Shown here: in pieces, positions 1-9,626 of the stretch | How positions within the stretch are numbered: position 1 is the stretch's first letter | How the letters are laid out: each line of letters begins with the position of its first letter | NCBI RefSeq assembly: GCF_019636155.1 | Contig: NZ_JAHBYB010000001.1 | Span: 248,001 to 312,000 of the forward strand | Source: Brevundimonas sp. | Lineage (GTDB): Bacteria > Pseudomonadota > Alphaproteobacteria > Caulobacterales > Caulobacteraceae | Length of the DNA: 64,000 nt | Direction of reading: 5' to 3' | Program-made: the position numbers and the translations under genes | Notes under the pieces: model-generated | The model's database searches: none | Seen by the model: only the letters and a program-made list of their open reading frames with translations | Told to the model about the DNA's origin: nothing

Positions 1-170
1 TTTCGAAGAAGGAGGCCCTGGGCTTCTTCGGATCGCCGCCGCCCGGCTACGACCTGGTGATCGACCCCCTGCCCCCGGCCCAGGCCCAGGAACGGTATCT
101 GGAGCGCTATCGGGTTCTGGCGGGCGCGGTCGGCCTGATCCCGCCCGCCGACGCCTGGCACACCGAATAG
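1..170 (+). CDS. C-terminal fragment of an unidentified protein
   Basis: The window opens inside a reading frame (first full codon at base 3) that ends with TAG at 168-170. The visible 55 residues, ending DAWHTE, are rich in Pro, Ala and Tyr. I do not recognise a family. Only one base separates the stop from the ATG of the NrtR-like gene at 172, so the two are almost certainly cotranscribed. That suggests, but does not show, a link to NAD metabolism. Confidence 0.6.
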   Translation, partial: SKKEALGFFGSPPPGYDLVIDPLPPAQAQERYLERYRVLAGAVGLIPPADAWHTE

Positions 171-171
171 G

Positions 172-1101
172 ATGGGGCCCGAGGGCGACAGCGCGGGCGT
201 CCGGATCGGCCTTTCGGCCGTGGTCATGGCGCTGGAGGGGCGCCACGCCGTCGTTCTGACCACGGGCGGCGAGGGCGAGGCCGCCCTGCCCTTCGGTCCC
301 TTCGACCCGGCGCACGACCGCACCTTCGAACTGGCCCTGCGCGCCTTCGTGACGGCCCAGACAGGGTTCAGGCTGGGCTTTGTCGAGCAACTCTACACCT
401 TCGGCGACCTGGCGCGCGCCTCGCCCCGCGCGACCCCCGGACCGGACCGCATGCGCGAGGTCTCGGTCGGCTATCTGGCCCTGACGCGCGCGGCGGCCGA
501 GACCGCCGGCGCCCGCTGGACGCCGGTATTCGACATCTTTCCTTGGGAAGACCGCCGGACCTCGGACCCGGCCCTGACGGATCGCATCGCGGCGGGCCTG
601 ACCGCCTGGGCCGGCGCCGAGCCGCGACGCCTGGCGCGGGTCCAGACCCTGTTCGCCCTGGGTCCCGGTCTGCGCTGGAACGAGGAACGGGTGCTGGACC
701 GCTATGAGCTGCTGTATGAGGCCGGACTGGTCGCCGAGGCGGCCCGCGACCGGGACGAGCCCGCTCCGGCGCCCCTGGGTCGCGCCATGGCCTCGGATCA
801 CCGCCGCATCCTGGCCACCGGCCTGGGCCGGCTGCGCAGCAAGCTGAAATACCGTCCGGTCCTGTTCGACCTGGCCCCCGAGACCTTTACCCTGTTCGAA
901 CTTCAGGCCGCCGCCGAGGCGGTTTCGGGCCTGACCCTGCACAAGCAGAATTTCAGGCGGGGCGTCGATCGTTCGGGCCTGGCGGCGCCGACGGGCGTCA
1001 TGTCGGCTACCGGCGGACGCCCCGCCGAACTGTTCCGCTTCGCCGCCCCCGATCCCCGACAGGCGCCGATGGGCGGCCTGCCTCTGCCGACCTTGCGATA
1101 A
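172..1101 (+). CDS. NrtR-type regulator (Nudix-like domain plus winged helix)
   Basis: A 309-residue protein with the two-part plan of NrtR-family transcription regulators. Residues about 10-150 form a Nudix-like fold region (LSAVVMALEGRHAVVLTT, then a stretch around QTGFRLGFVEQLYTFGD) with no intact Nudix-box catalytic glutamates, as in the sensor members of the family. Residues about 225-290 form a C-terminal winged helix containing KLKYRPVLFDLAPETFTL and LHKQNFRR, the family's DNA-binding signature. Known members sense ADP-ribose or related ligands and control NAD biosynthesis or sugar genes. The target operon cannot be seen here because the upstream partner is truncated. The start is the ATG one base after the preceding stop. 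The family call is from motif memory; the regulon is inferred. Confidence 0.75.
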   Translation: MGPEGDSAGVRIGLSAVVMALEGRHAVVLTTGGEGEAALPFGPFDPAHDRTFELALRAFVTAQTGFRLGFVEQLYTFGDLARASPRATPGPDRMREVSVGYLALTRAAAETAGARWTPVFDIFPWEDRRTSDPALTDRIAAGLTAWAGAEPRRLARVQTLFALGPGLRWNEERVLDRYELLYEAGLVAEAARDRDEPAPAPLGRAMASDHRRILATGLGRLRSKLKYRPVLFDLAPETFTLFELQAAAEAVSGLTLHKQNFRRGVDRSGLAAPTGVMSATGGRPAELFRFAAPDPRQAPMGGLPLPTLR

Positions 1102-1179
1102 TTTTTCACCGCCCGCTTGCGGCATCGCCCGGACGCCCGTAGAGAAGCCGTCCTTCAACCAAGCCTTCTACGGCCTCGC

Positions 1180-2546
<1,367 letters not shown>

Positions 2547-2571
<25 letters not shown>

Positions 2572-2924
2572 TTGAGCATACGGTCAAGGGACGGAGAATT
2601 CGGCGAACGGCCTTCACCGACCACGAGGGGCATCCCGAAAACGGGGCAAAGGGTTGGGATCACAACCGCAGAAAGCGGCAGGTCGAACGCAAGGCCAAGC
2701 CGGTCAGCGCGCTTCCTGGCACGTTGCCAAACCGCCCATTCCGGTTGTTCCCGGCTCCGGCGACGCAGATAGCCGCGCATATAGGCCGAGTTGCAGCCAG
2801 CGCAGGCCTGACGGTTCTTAGGTGTCCCGTGATCCGGACAAAGAGCAGGAAGAGGGATATGATGGGACACTAGCACCCCCATAAATGCATGGTGCTTTTT
2901 TGCATCGATAGGACTAATTGTCAA
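2547..2924 (-). pseudogene. Truncated phage-type HNH/endonuclease VII-like gene
   Basis: The frame encodes about 110 residues with a zinc-binding arrangement CPDHG...CAGCN followed by LCPVFGMPLV and SPSLDRM. This is the layout of small phage HNH/endonuclease VII-like nucleases (CPVLGIPL...SPSLDRI...GYV.GNV). The part that should follow SLDR, carrying GYV.GNV, is missing: the frame instead reads ten residues of recombinase DNA in the wrong phase and stops. The first ATG is at 2882. A TTG at 2924 would overlap the divergent XRE start, so 2882 is the better start. I interpret it as one side of a deletion that fused it to the recombinase at about 2570-2590. Confidence 0.7.
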
Positions 2925-2926
2925 CT

Positions 2927-3232
2927 ATGCCTGCAAAGCAGACTGCGCTTCAGCATGACGTCGTCGTCTCACCCGCCCAGCTTCGCGCCGCGCGTGGTTT
3001 GCTGAATTGGTCCGTCTCCCAACTGGCGGAAGCGACCGGCTTGGCGATGAACACCGTCCGCAAGGCGGAGAACGCGCGGGATTACATGTCGGTCTATAAG
3101 CCCAACGCGCAGCTTCTTCGGAAAACCCTGGAAGACGAAGGCGTGGTTTTCATCGACGCCGATGATATGGGGGCGGGTGCGCGACTTCGCGATCCGGTTG
3201 AACCGCAGGGATCGCGGCGTTCGGTAAGCTGA
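2927..3232 (+). CDS. XRE-family helix-turn-helix regulator
   Basis: About 101 residues with a classic helix-turn-helix: QLRAARGLLNWSVSQLAEAT, then GLAMNTVRKAENAR. Short single-domain XRE proteins of this form are common in prophages and integrative elements. It is divergent from the HNH remnant, and the 45 bp between the ATGs at 2882 and 2927 hold two TGCAT copies (within 2886-2905) that might be operator half-sites. A TTG nine bases upstream could also serve as start. The C-terminal 25 residues are Arg/Gly-rich and look unstructured. The targets are unknown; the nearest are its own promoter and the downstream toxin-antitoxin genes. Confidence 0.75.
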   Translation: MPAKQTALQHDVVVSPAQLRAARGLLNWSVSQLAEATGLAMNTVRKAENARDYMSVYKPNAQLLRKTLEDEGVVFIDADDMGAGARLRDPVEPQGSRRSVS

Positions 3233-3373
3233 GTCCTTCATTGCCGAGCAGATCGTGGTCACAGGCTACGTGGCGGGTTGGCGGACATCATCAAGGTCGA
3301 TGAAGCGAAGCCTGGTACGCGGCGGCTTTAGCCCAGCAGAATGGGCGTTTTGGCCCCAACACCACACCTCTTT
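3233..3373 (+). other. Non-coding spacer, probably gene debris
   Basis: About 140 bases between the XRE regulator and the antitoxin without a supported gene. The base composition resembles degraded coding sequence, but no family is recognisable. It ends at the operator-like inverted repeat upstream of the antitoxin. Confidence 0.5.
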
Positions 3374-3392
3374 GTATTGACAACGTGAATAC
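3374..3392. promoter_or_regulatory. Candidate antitoxin operator (inverted repeat)
   Basis: GTATT (3374-3378) and AATAC (3388-3392) form a perfect inverted repeat around a 9-bp spacer. Partial extension is given by TT and AA one base outside each arm. The spacer contains a TTGACA-like hexamer at 3377-3382. Ribbon-helix-helix antitoxins of TacA type bind such palindromes to repress their own operon. The site overlaps the most upstream possible start codon of the antitoxin (GTG 3385), which argues for translation starting further downstream. Confidence 0.45.
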
Positions 3393-3753
3393 GAAGGCTC
3401 ACTTTTCAGCGATGGCGCAAAACCACTTTCGATCTTCGGGAGGATTGGAAACCGCGACCCTCGTCGCCAAAAAGCGCGGGCCTGCCGTGGATGCGAAGGG
3501 CAACATCAACCTGCGCATCGAGAGCCAGACCCGACAACTTATCGACGACGCCGCCGCGATCCTCGGCAAGACGCGAACGGAGTTCATGATCGAGACCGCC
3601 CGGCGGCAGGCGATCGACGTGCTGCTCGACCAGCGCCTGTTCGTGCTCGATTCCGGGCAGTACGACGCCTTCGTGCACGCGCTCGACAATCCCCCGGCAC
3701 CCGGACCCAAGCTGCGGTCGCTTCTGCGCCGAACGCCAGCATGGCGGACCTAG
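3385..3753 (+). CDS. DUF1778 (TacA-like) antitoxin
   Basis: Up to 122 residues. The core NINLRIESQTRQLIDDAA, followed by LGKTRTEFMIETARRQA, is the ribbon-helix-helix signature of DUF1778 antitoxins. The C-terminal tail (LFVLDSGQYDAFVHALDNPP) matches the toxin-wrapping segment of this family, which ends in a conserved L...F...LDNPP pattern. Family members are usually about 90 residues, so the first 20-30 residues here may not be translated. The ATG at 3412 is an alternative start clear of the candidate operator. The stop codon lies inside the toxin gene, so the two are translationally coupled. Expected role: neutralise the acetyltransferase toxin and autorepress the operon. Confidence 0.88.
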   Translation: MNTKAHFSAMAQNHFRSSGGLETATLVAKKRGPAVDAKGNINLRIESQTRQLIDDAAAILGKTRTEFMIETARRQAIDVLLDQRLFVLDSGQYDAFVHALDNPPAPGPKLRSLLRRTPAWRT

Positions 3754-4271
3754 ACGAGGCTGCGGAACGCCCCGAAGCTGGACTCTCGGCACCCGTTCCC
3801 CTGACCGCCGACCATAACGTTTCGGGTTTCGATTGCGGCGAGCCCGCCCTGAACGACTGGCTTCGTCACCGAGCCTTAAAGAACGAAAGCCGATTCTCGC
3901 GCACCTATGTCGTCTGCGAGAGCAACCGGGCGGTCGGCTATTTCTGCATATCGGCAGGTGCCGTGGAACGGACGGCGGCACCCGGCAAGGTGCGGCGCAA
4001 CGCGCCTGACACGGTGCCGGTTTCGGTGATCGGACGCTTAGCCGTGAGCCGCGACCATGCGGGCAAGGGGCTTGGCGCCGATCTCCTGTCAGATGCCCTG
4101 CGACGCATCGCCATCGCCTCGCAGACCGTCGGGATCGCGGCGGTCTTGGTGCACGCGAAAGACGAGGCGGCCAAGCGTTTCTACATGCGATGCGCCGAGT
4201 TCGTCGAATATCCCGAGGACAGCCGCACCCTGTTTCTCCCGATCGAAACCGTGGTCGCGGCCTTCAGCTAG
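3741..4271 (+). CDS. GNAT acetyltransferase toxin, TacT-like
   Basis: A 176-residue GNAT protein with the TacT/AtaT family pattern: HNVSGFDCGEPALNDWL, then SRTYVVC, GYFCISAG, VIGRLAVSRDHAGKGLGADL (the acetyl-CoA-binding Q/RxxGxG/A loop) and a C-terminal FYMRCAEF. Characterised members acetylate the amino group of aminoacyl-tRNAs and so halt translation. It overlaps the antitoxin by 13 bp. The first 15 residues are less conserved. The substrate tRNA cannot be read from the sequence. With its antitoxin it probably stabilises the surrounding element or acts as an abortive module. Confidence 0.88.
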   Translation: MADLDEAAERPEAGLSAPVPLTADHNVSGFDCGEPALNDWLRHRALKNESRFSRTYVVCESNRAVGYFCISAGAVERTAAPGKVRRNAPDTVPVSVIGRLAVSRDHAGKGLGADLLSDALRRIAIASQTVGIAAVLVHAKDEAAKRFYMRCAEFVEYPEDSRTLFLPIETVVAAFS

Positions 4272-4285
4272 ACGGAGACCAATTC

Positions 4286-5251
4286 ATGGGCGAAGCCAAG
4301 CGGAAGAAGCAACGGCGAAAGCAGGCGTGGCCGGAAGACCATGACTATTTCGGCACGGTCGAACTTCATATGCTGCCGGCTGCCCCGGCCATAAACGGCG
4401 CCCGAATCCGCGAGTTGACCGGCGACGAGTCGATCCCGGACGCCGATGTGGTGCTTGAGGCGTTCCGGGCCGTTGCGGGCGACCGGACATTCCATGTTGG
4501 CTTTTGCCTGGGCGACGACTCTGGGGTCAGCGCCATCGGCATCGCCGTCATCGAACGCCTGATGATGGAGGCCCCTGACGCGCCCCTTCATGTCGTCCCC
4601 GTGGTCCATCAGGACATCGCCTGGGCTATGGTCCTCCGGCATCTGCGCAGCTTCAGGGGAAAGGCGCTGCTGTTCGTTTTCCCGGATTCAGACCTCTACG
4701 ATGCCGGCACGGCGGAGAAGTACTATTCCAAGGCGATCGAACTGTTCGACAACAAGGGTATGCCGCTCGGCCGCCTGACAAGCGCGCAACGCCAAGCGAT
4801 CCGCGAACAGAAGGCGGCGATCCTCAACCGTCCGCCTCCGCCGAAATTCTACCCGGCGGCGGTTGAGCAGGAGGACTCGCCCTGGATTTTCCGGCTCGTT
4901 ACCCCGGCGGGCAAGGCAATCCGAACCGCCGTCTGGAACGGACGCCGACACTATGAACACCTGTGTCCTCCCGACGTCGCGCGCTGGGTCGGCGGCGATC
5001 GGATCGCGGTCGTCCAAGTGGACAGCCCGGTCGGGGTCAACCGTCGGTCATCCCTCGACCTCACCCACTTTCTCGCAAAGAACTACGACGGCGTCGTCCA
5101 CTGGGCGCGTGATACGGAGACCTTCCAGTCGATCCTCAAGTCGTTCGTCCGGCTCGATCTGGAGTCAGTCTCGCCGCCGGAGTTGGCCGACGGCTGGTCG
5201 CCGGACGTGACTTTCCTCCTGGCCAATGAGGGAACGAGCGAAGAAGGTTAA
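4286..5251 (+). CDS. Hypothetical protein, element cargo
   Basis: A 321-residue soluble protein beginning MGEAKRKKQRRKQAW, a basic start seen on many unrelated cytoplasmic proteins. It starts 15 bp after the toxin stop, behind GGAGA. No signal peptide, membrane segment or catalytic motif is recognisable. A middle region (about 80-150) predicts as alternating strands and helices (APLHVVPVVHQDIAWAMVL; KALLFVFPDS), and the C-terminal half contains WARDTETFQSILKSFVRLDL. It is followed by a strong terminator, so it is likely the last gene of the toxin-antitoxin transcript. Function unknown. Homologue genome context would show whether it is a third component of the module or independent cargo. Confidence 0.7.
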   Translation: MGEAKRKKQRRKQAWPEDHDYFGTVELHMLPAAPAINGARIRELTGDESIPDADVVLEAFRAVAGDRTFHVGFCLGDDSGVSAIGIAVIERLMMEAPDAPLHVVPVVHQDIAWAMVLRHLRSFRGKALLFVFPDSDLYDAGTAEKYYSKAIELFDNKGMPLGRLTSAQRQAIREQKAAILNRPPPPKFYPAAVEQEDSPWIFRLVTPAGKAIRTAVWNGRRHYEHLCPPDVARWVGGDRIAVVQVDSPVGVNRRSSLDLTHFLAKNYDGVVHWARDTETFQSILKSFVRLDLESVSPPELADGWSPDVTFLLANEGTSEEG

Positions 5252-5255
5252 ATAC

Positions 5256-5307
5256 AAGACCGCCCTGCGGCATCTATTCCATCAATGGCGCAGGGCACCG
5301 GTCTTTT
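5256..5307 (+). terminator. Strong Rho-independent terminator
   Basis: The left arm AAGACCG plus CCCTGCG and the right arm CGCAGGG plus CGGTCTT (right arm ends 5305) form an interrupted stem of about 14 pairs, followed by a short T run. It lies five bases after the stop of the unknown cargo gene and closes the rightward transcript before the leftward metal-efflux region. Confidence 0.85.
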
Positions 5308-5474
5308 AAAGACGCGAGGCGCGCACCTGAAACCCTGCCCATCGGCGAGACCAAGGATAGAGACCAGGGCGGGCGAGTGGCAGGATCATCTGACTTCGCC
5401 TTCCTCGGTCAGTTTGGTCGTTCGGGCGTCTTGTAGAATCTCTACGCCGCCCTTCACCGCGATCGCCGCAACTA

Positions 5475-5878
5475 GGGTCCGGACTCATTTGGTCCATAGT
5501 GTGATGGCGGCGACGATGCAGAGGCCTGCGAGGTAGTTTCGAGCAGTCTTGTCGTATCGGGTGGCGATGGCCCGGAAGTCCTTAAGGCGGCAGAAGGCGC
5601 GTTCGACGGCGTTGCGGAGCCTGTAAGCGACAGGATCGAACGGGTGGCGGTTCACGCGGTTGGCAGAGCCCGCCAGCGACAGCCCTCGCGCAGTCGATGC
5701 ACGATCCCCGAGATCACCCGCCGATCATCCACACGCCGCTTGCCCGTGTAGACCTTGGGAATGTGCGGCTCGATCACCGCCCACTGCGCGTCCGACAGCC
5801 AGAAATGATCCGCCATGTCCAAGCCTCCTCAGAAGCTTGAATCACAGCCCCCACTTCAACTCAATTGGGTACAGACCC
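5475..5878 (-). mobile_element. Internally deleted IS5-family element (404 bp)
   Basis: The ends GGGTC...GACCC are imperfect inverted repeats (about 15 of 19 bases match, extending to GGGTCCGGACTCATTT and GGGTCTGTACCCAATT). They are flanked by TA at 5473-5474 and 5879-5880, the 2-bp target duplication typical of the IS427 group of IS5. Internally there are only the two extremities of a transposase gene. Full-length relatives are around 830 bp, so roughly half is missing. The element can only move if a related transposase is supplied in trans. Confidence 0.88.
5485..5816 (-). pseudogene. IS5-family transposase remnant
   Basis: The N-terminal part starts at ATG 5816: MADHFWLSDAQWAVIEPHIP, then VYTGKRRVDDRRVISGIVHR and GCRWRALP. 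The C-terminal part ends at 5485: NAVERAFCRLKDFRAIATRY, then DKTARNYLAGL and LWTK. They join near 5660-5670 in different frames, so the N-terminal frame meets a stop two codons after ALP. The DDE catalytic core is lost apart from the region around its final glutamate (NAVERAF). Confidence 0.88.
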
Positions 5879-6393
5879 TAGGACGCCGACGACTAGGTCG
5901 GGCCAGGCCTGGTCCAACCACATGACCAGCGCGCCAGCGACCAGGATGCCACCGTTGGCCGCGAAGTCGTTGAGGCTGAAGGTCTCGGCCGCCTTCATGT
6001 TCACGTCGTCACTGCGTTGGCGGCGGATCAATTCCAAGCAGACGAGGTTGATGATCGCCGCCACTACAGCCAAGCCCATCATGGTCCAGCCGATCGGTTC
6101 CGTGCCGAACCACCAGCGCCGGCCGGCGTCGATCAGGACGCCGGCCGCAAAGACGAGCAGCATGACGCCGGAGAAGCGGGCAGCGCCCTGCTTCCAGACC
6201 AAGGCGCGACCCACCGCAAGGAAGCTGATGAGGTAGACGGCCGCGTCCGAGGCATTGTCCAACGCATTGGCGATCAGGGCGCTGGAATCGGCGGCGAGGC
6301 CACCGATCCCAAGCACCACGAACAATAGGGCGTTGAGGGCGAAGACGATCAGAAGCGTGCGCTTCTGGATTTGTGGTGATCCGTGCGACCCGC

Positions 6394-9300
6394 TCACAGA
6401 CCCTCCTCCCGGACGCGGGGCCGCATGACACGCGCGGCGAAGGTCGGCACCACCAGCAAGGTCAGGACGGTCGCCGTCATCAGGCCGCCGATGACCACGG
6501 TGGCGAGCGGCTTTTGCACCTCCGCCCCCGCCCCGTGCGCCAAGGCCATGGGGATGAAGCCGACGATGGCGACCAGGGCCGTGGTCAAGACCGCGCGCAG
6601 GCGGCTGGCGGCCCCTTGGATCGCCGCCTCGTAGGGAGCTAGGCCGGCGTCCAGTCGTTCGCGAATGGCTTGCATCAGCACCAACCCGTTCAGGGTCGCG
6701 ACACCAGAGACGGCGATGAAGCCGACCGCCGCAGAGACCGAGAACGGCATGCCTCTCAAGAACAATGAGAGGGCGCCGCCGACCAAGGCCAACGGCACGC
6801 AGGCGAACACCAGTCCCGCCTCCTTGAAGGAGCCAAGCGCCATGAACAGCAGCGCGCCGATCATCAGGAAGACCATCGGCACGACCAGCCCTAGGCGCTG
6901 TTCCGCCCGTTGCAGGTTTTCGAACTGGCCGCCCCAATCGAGCCTGACGCCTGTGGGCAGGGCGATGGGCTCCACCTGTCGCTGGGCTTCGGCGACAAAG
7001 CCTCCCAGATCGCGGCCGCGCACATTGGCCTGAACGACCACGCGGCGGCTGCCGTCGTTTCGGCTGATCTGGTTCGGTCCTTCAGACACCTGGATACGGG
7101 CGACCGAGGACAGGGGCACGGTGACGCCGGCAGACGACACGATCGGCAGAGCCGCCAGAGTGGCAGGATCATCGCGCATGACCTCGGGCAAGCGGACCAC
7201 GACGTCGAAGCGGCGATCTCCCTCGAACACTTGGCCGGCTTCAGCGCCGCCGATAGCGGCCGAAACCGCTTCCGAGACATCCGCAGCCGCCAAGCCGTAG
7301 TTGGCCGCTGCGAAGCGGTCGACGCTGATGGTCAGGGTCGGCAGGCCGGAGGTCTGCTCCACCCGCACGTCGGCGGCGCCGTCGGTTTGCCGCAAGGCGT
7401 TCGCCACCTGATTGGCGACATCGTTCAGCACCTCGAAGTCGTCGCCATAGACCATCACAGCCAGATCAGTGCGGACGCCCGAGATCAGCTCGTTGAAGCG
7501 GAGTTCTATGGGCTGGCTGAACTCGAAGGCGTTGCCGATCTGGAGCGACGCGATCTCCTCGATGCGCTCGATCAGGTCTTCCTTGGGGAGGTTCGGATCA
7601 GGCCAGTCGCGCCGATCTTTGAGAATGATCACGGCGTCGGAGATATTGGGCGGCATCGGGTCCACAGCCGCCTCGGCCGTGCCGGTGCGCGAGAACATGG
7701 TCTCGACTTCCGGCTGGGCGGTGATGGCCCGCTCCAAAGCCATCTGCATGGCCAAGGACTGCTCCAGCGAGGCGGAGGGCACCCGCAGCGCCTGCATAGC
7801 GATGTCGCCCTCATCCAGGGTCGGAACGAATTCACGCCCCAGGGTGGAGAAGGCGAGCAAACCGACGACGAGCGCTGCTAGGGCCGAAATTAGCACCGTG
7901 CGGGGCCGCGCCACAGCGCGGCGGATGACCGGCTCGACGCGTTGGCGCACCCAGCGGATGATGCGGGTCTCATGCTCCAAAGCGCGCCCCTCGGCGTCCA
8001 GATGGATCGCCTTGGGTTCGCGCACCAACAGCGCCGCCATGGCGGGGACGAAGGTGAAGGAGAAGATGAAGGCCCCGGCGAGCGCCAGCATCACAGTCGC
8101 GGCCATGGGAATGAAGGTCTTGCCCTCGACGCCTTCCAACAGCAGCAGCGGGGTGAACACCAGAAGAATGATCAACTGGCCGAAGGCGGCGGGCCGCACC
8201 ATCTTGCGCGCAGCGGCGGCGGCGACGTGAAGCCGCTCAATCCGGGTCAGGGCGCGGCCGAGTTCGACCCGCTTCTGCGACAGCATCAGAAGCGTGCTCT
8301 CGATGACGATGACCGCGCCGTCGACCAGAAGGCCGAAGTCCAGCGCGCCCAGGCTCATCAGGTTTCCGCTGATGCCGAACTGGTTCATGCCGATGACCGC
8401 GAACAGGAAACTGATCGGGATCATCAGGGCCGTGATCGCCGCCGCCCGGATGTTACCGAGGAGCAGGAACAGGACGGCGATGACCAAAAGGGCTCCTTCG
8501 GTCAAGTTGGTGGCTACCGTCTTGATGGTGGCGTTCACCAGGGCGCTGCGGTCCAGAACCGTCACCGCCTCGATCCCAGGCGGCAGAGTCGGCCGAATCT
8601 GCTCCAGTCGCTCGCCCGCCGCCTGGGCGACCGTGCGACTGTTGCCTCCGGCGATCATCAGAGCAGTGCCCAGAACCGCTTCATGCCCGTCGCGGGTGGC
8701 CCCGCCCAGGCGGGGAGCCTGACCGATCTCGACCGTCGCCACGTCGGCCACGCGCACCACCAGCCCGCCACGGTTGACCACGGGCGCCTGGGCCAGGTCC
8801 TCCACGGTCGAGGCCAGGGCGTCCGTGCGGACGGTCAGGGCCTCACCCCCGCGTTGCACATAGCCAGCGCCAGCCTGGGTGTTGGCGCGATCCAGCGCCT
8901 GGATCAGATCGTTGAGACTCAGTCCGTAGGCAGACAGTCGAGCCGGGTCTGGTCGAACCGCATATTCCTTCACATAGCCGCCGACCGTATCGACACCGGC
9001 CAACCCCGCAGCGGTGCGCATCTGCGGCGCGATGATCCAATCCTGAACCGTGCGCAGATAGGTGGCTCGCGCCGCTGGCGTGGTCAGCAATTCACCTTCG
9101 GGCGTCAGATAGGCACCACCCGCCTGCCAACCGGGCTGGCCGGGGCGTGCGAGGTTGGCGGTGTTGAATGGCAAGTAATCGACCGTCCACATCAGCACTT
9201 CGCCGAGACCCGTGGTGATCGGGGCCATGGCGGGCTCTACGCCTTCGGGCATGGCTTCGCGCGCGGCCGCCAGCCGTTCGGCCACCTGCTGGCGGGCGAA

Positions 9301-9612
9301 GTAGATGTCGGTGCGATCGGTGAAGATGACCGTCACTTGGCTGAAGCCGTTGCGGCTCAACGACCGGGTCGAGGTCAGGCCGGGGATGCCTGCCATGGCG
9401 GTCTCGATCGGATAGGTCACCTGCCGTTCGATCTGCTCTGGCGCGAGCGCCGGAGCGACCGTGGTGACCTGCACCTGCCGGTTGGTGATGTCGGGCACGG
9501 CGTCGATGGGCAGTTGCGTCAGGTTATAGAGGCCGACAGCGGCGACCAGGGCGGTGATGACGACGACGGCCCAGCGGAACCGGACGGACGCCTCGATGAT
9601 GAGTTTGAACAT
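6394..9612 (-). CDS. czcA: Heavy-metal efflux RND transporter, CzcA/CusA family
   Basis: A 1072-residue inner-membrane RND pump of the heavy-metal-efflux class. It starts MFKLIIEASVRFRWAVVVI (TM1), has the porter region signature LPIDAVPDITNRQVQV, and in TM4 carries GALDFGLLVDGAVIVIES with the DFG...D acidic residues that distinguish Zn/Co/Cd (HME1/2) pumps from the monovalent Cu/Ag group. A second set of TMs follows after about residue 880. It exports periplasmic divalent cations through the CzcB/CzcC conduit by proton exchange. It sits 14 bp downstream of the CzcB-like gene and overlaps the CDF gene by three bases, in one operon. The metal assignment is by motif; the symbol is used in the family sense. 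Confidence 0.92.
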   Translation of the reverse strand: MFKLIIEASVRFRWAVVVITALVAAVGLYNLTQLPIDAVPDITNRQVQVTTVAPALAPEQIERQVTYPIETAMAGIPGLTSTRSLSRNGFSQVTVIFTDRTDIYFARQQVAERLAAAREAMPEGVEPAMAPITTGLGEVLMWTVDYLPFNTANLARPGQPGWQAGGAYLTPEGELLTTPAARATYLRTVQDWIIAPQMRTAAGLAGVDTVGGYVKEYAVRPDPARLSAYGLSLNDLIQALDRANTQAGAGYVQRGGEALTVRTDALASTVEDLAQAPVVNRGGLVVRVADVATVEIGQAPRLGGATRDGHEAVLGTALMIAGGNSRTVAQAAGERLEQIRPTLPPGIEAVTVLDRSALVNATIKTVATNLTEGALLVIAVLFLLLGNIRAAAITALMIPISFLFAVIGMNQFGISGNLMSLGALDFGLLVDGAVIVIESTLLMLSQKRVELGRALTRIERLHVAAAAARKMVRPAAFGQLIILLVFTPLLLLEGVEGKTFIPMAATVMLALAGAFIFSFTFVPAMAALLVREPKAIHLDAEGRALEHETRIIRWVRQRVEPVIRRAVARPRTVLISALAALVVGLLAFSTLGREFVPTLDEGDIAMQALRVPSASLEQSLAMQMALERAITAQPEVETMFSRTGTAEAAVDPMPPNISDAVIILKDRRDWPDPNLPKEDLIERIEEIASLQIGNAFEFSQPIELRFNELISGVRTDLAVMVYGDDFEVLNDVANQVANALRQTDGAADVRVEQTSGLPTLTISVDRFAAANYGLAAADVSEAVSAAIGGAEAGQVFEGDRRFDVVVRLPEVMRDDPATLAALPIVSSAGVTVPLSSVARIQVSEGPNQISRNDGSRRVVVQANVRGRDLGGFVAEAQRQVEPIALPTGVRLDWGGQFENLQRAEQRLGLVVPMVFLMIGALLFMALGSFKEAGLVFACVPLALVGGALSLFLRGMPFSVSAAVGFIAVSGVATLNGLVLMQAIRERLDAGLAPYEAAIQGAASRLRAVLTTALVAIVGFIPMALAHGAGAEVQKPLATVVIGGLMTATVLTLLVVPTFAARVMRPRVREEGL

Positions 9613-9626
9613 GGCCCCGAATTCCC

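Larger units (their letters stand above)
5386..6397 (-). pseudogene. Cation diffusion facilitator transporter, split by an IS
   Basis: The gene starts at GTG 6397, overlapping the stop of the RND gene. It encodes CDF transmembrane segments with ADSSALIANALDNASDA (metal-site helix II) and NDFAANGGILVAGALVM (helix V). At DLVVGVL the frame enters a 404-bp IS-derived element and stops after SVPN (5861), leaving 178 residues. Beyond the element the same frame resumes as VAAIAVKGGVEILQDA and ends in EEGEVR at the TGA (5386-5388). Removing 5475-5878 and one TA copy restores an uninterrupted frame of about 206 residues. The family exports Zn2+, Cd2+ or Co2+ across the inner membrane. The truncated product lacks the last transmembrane helix and is probably inactive. 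Confidence 0.88.
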
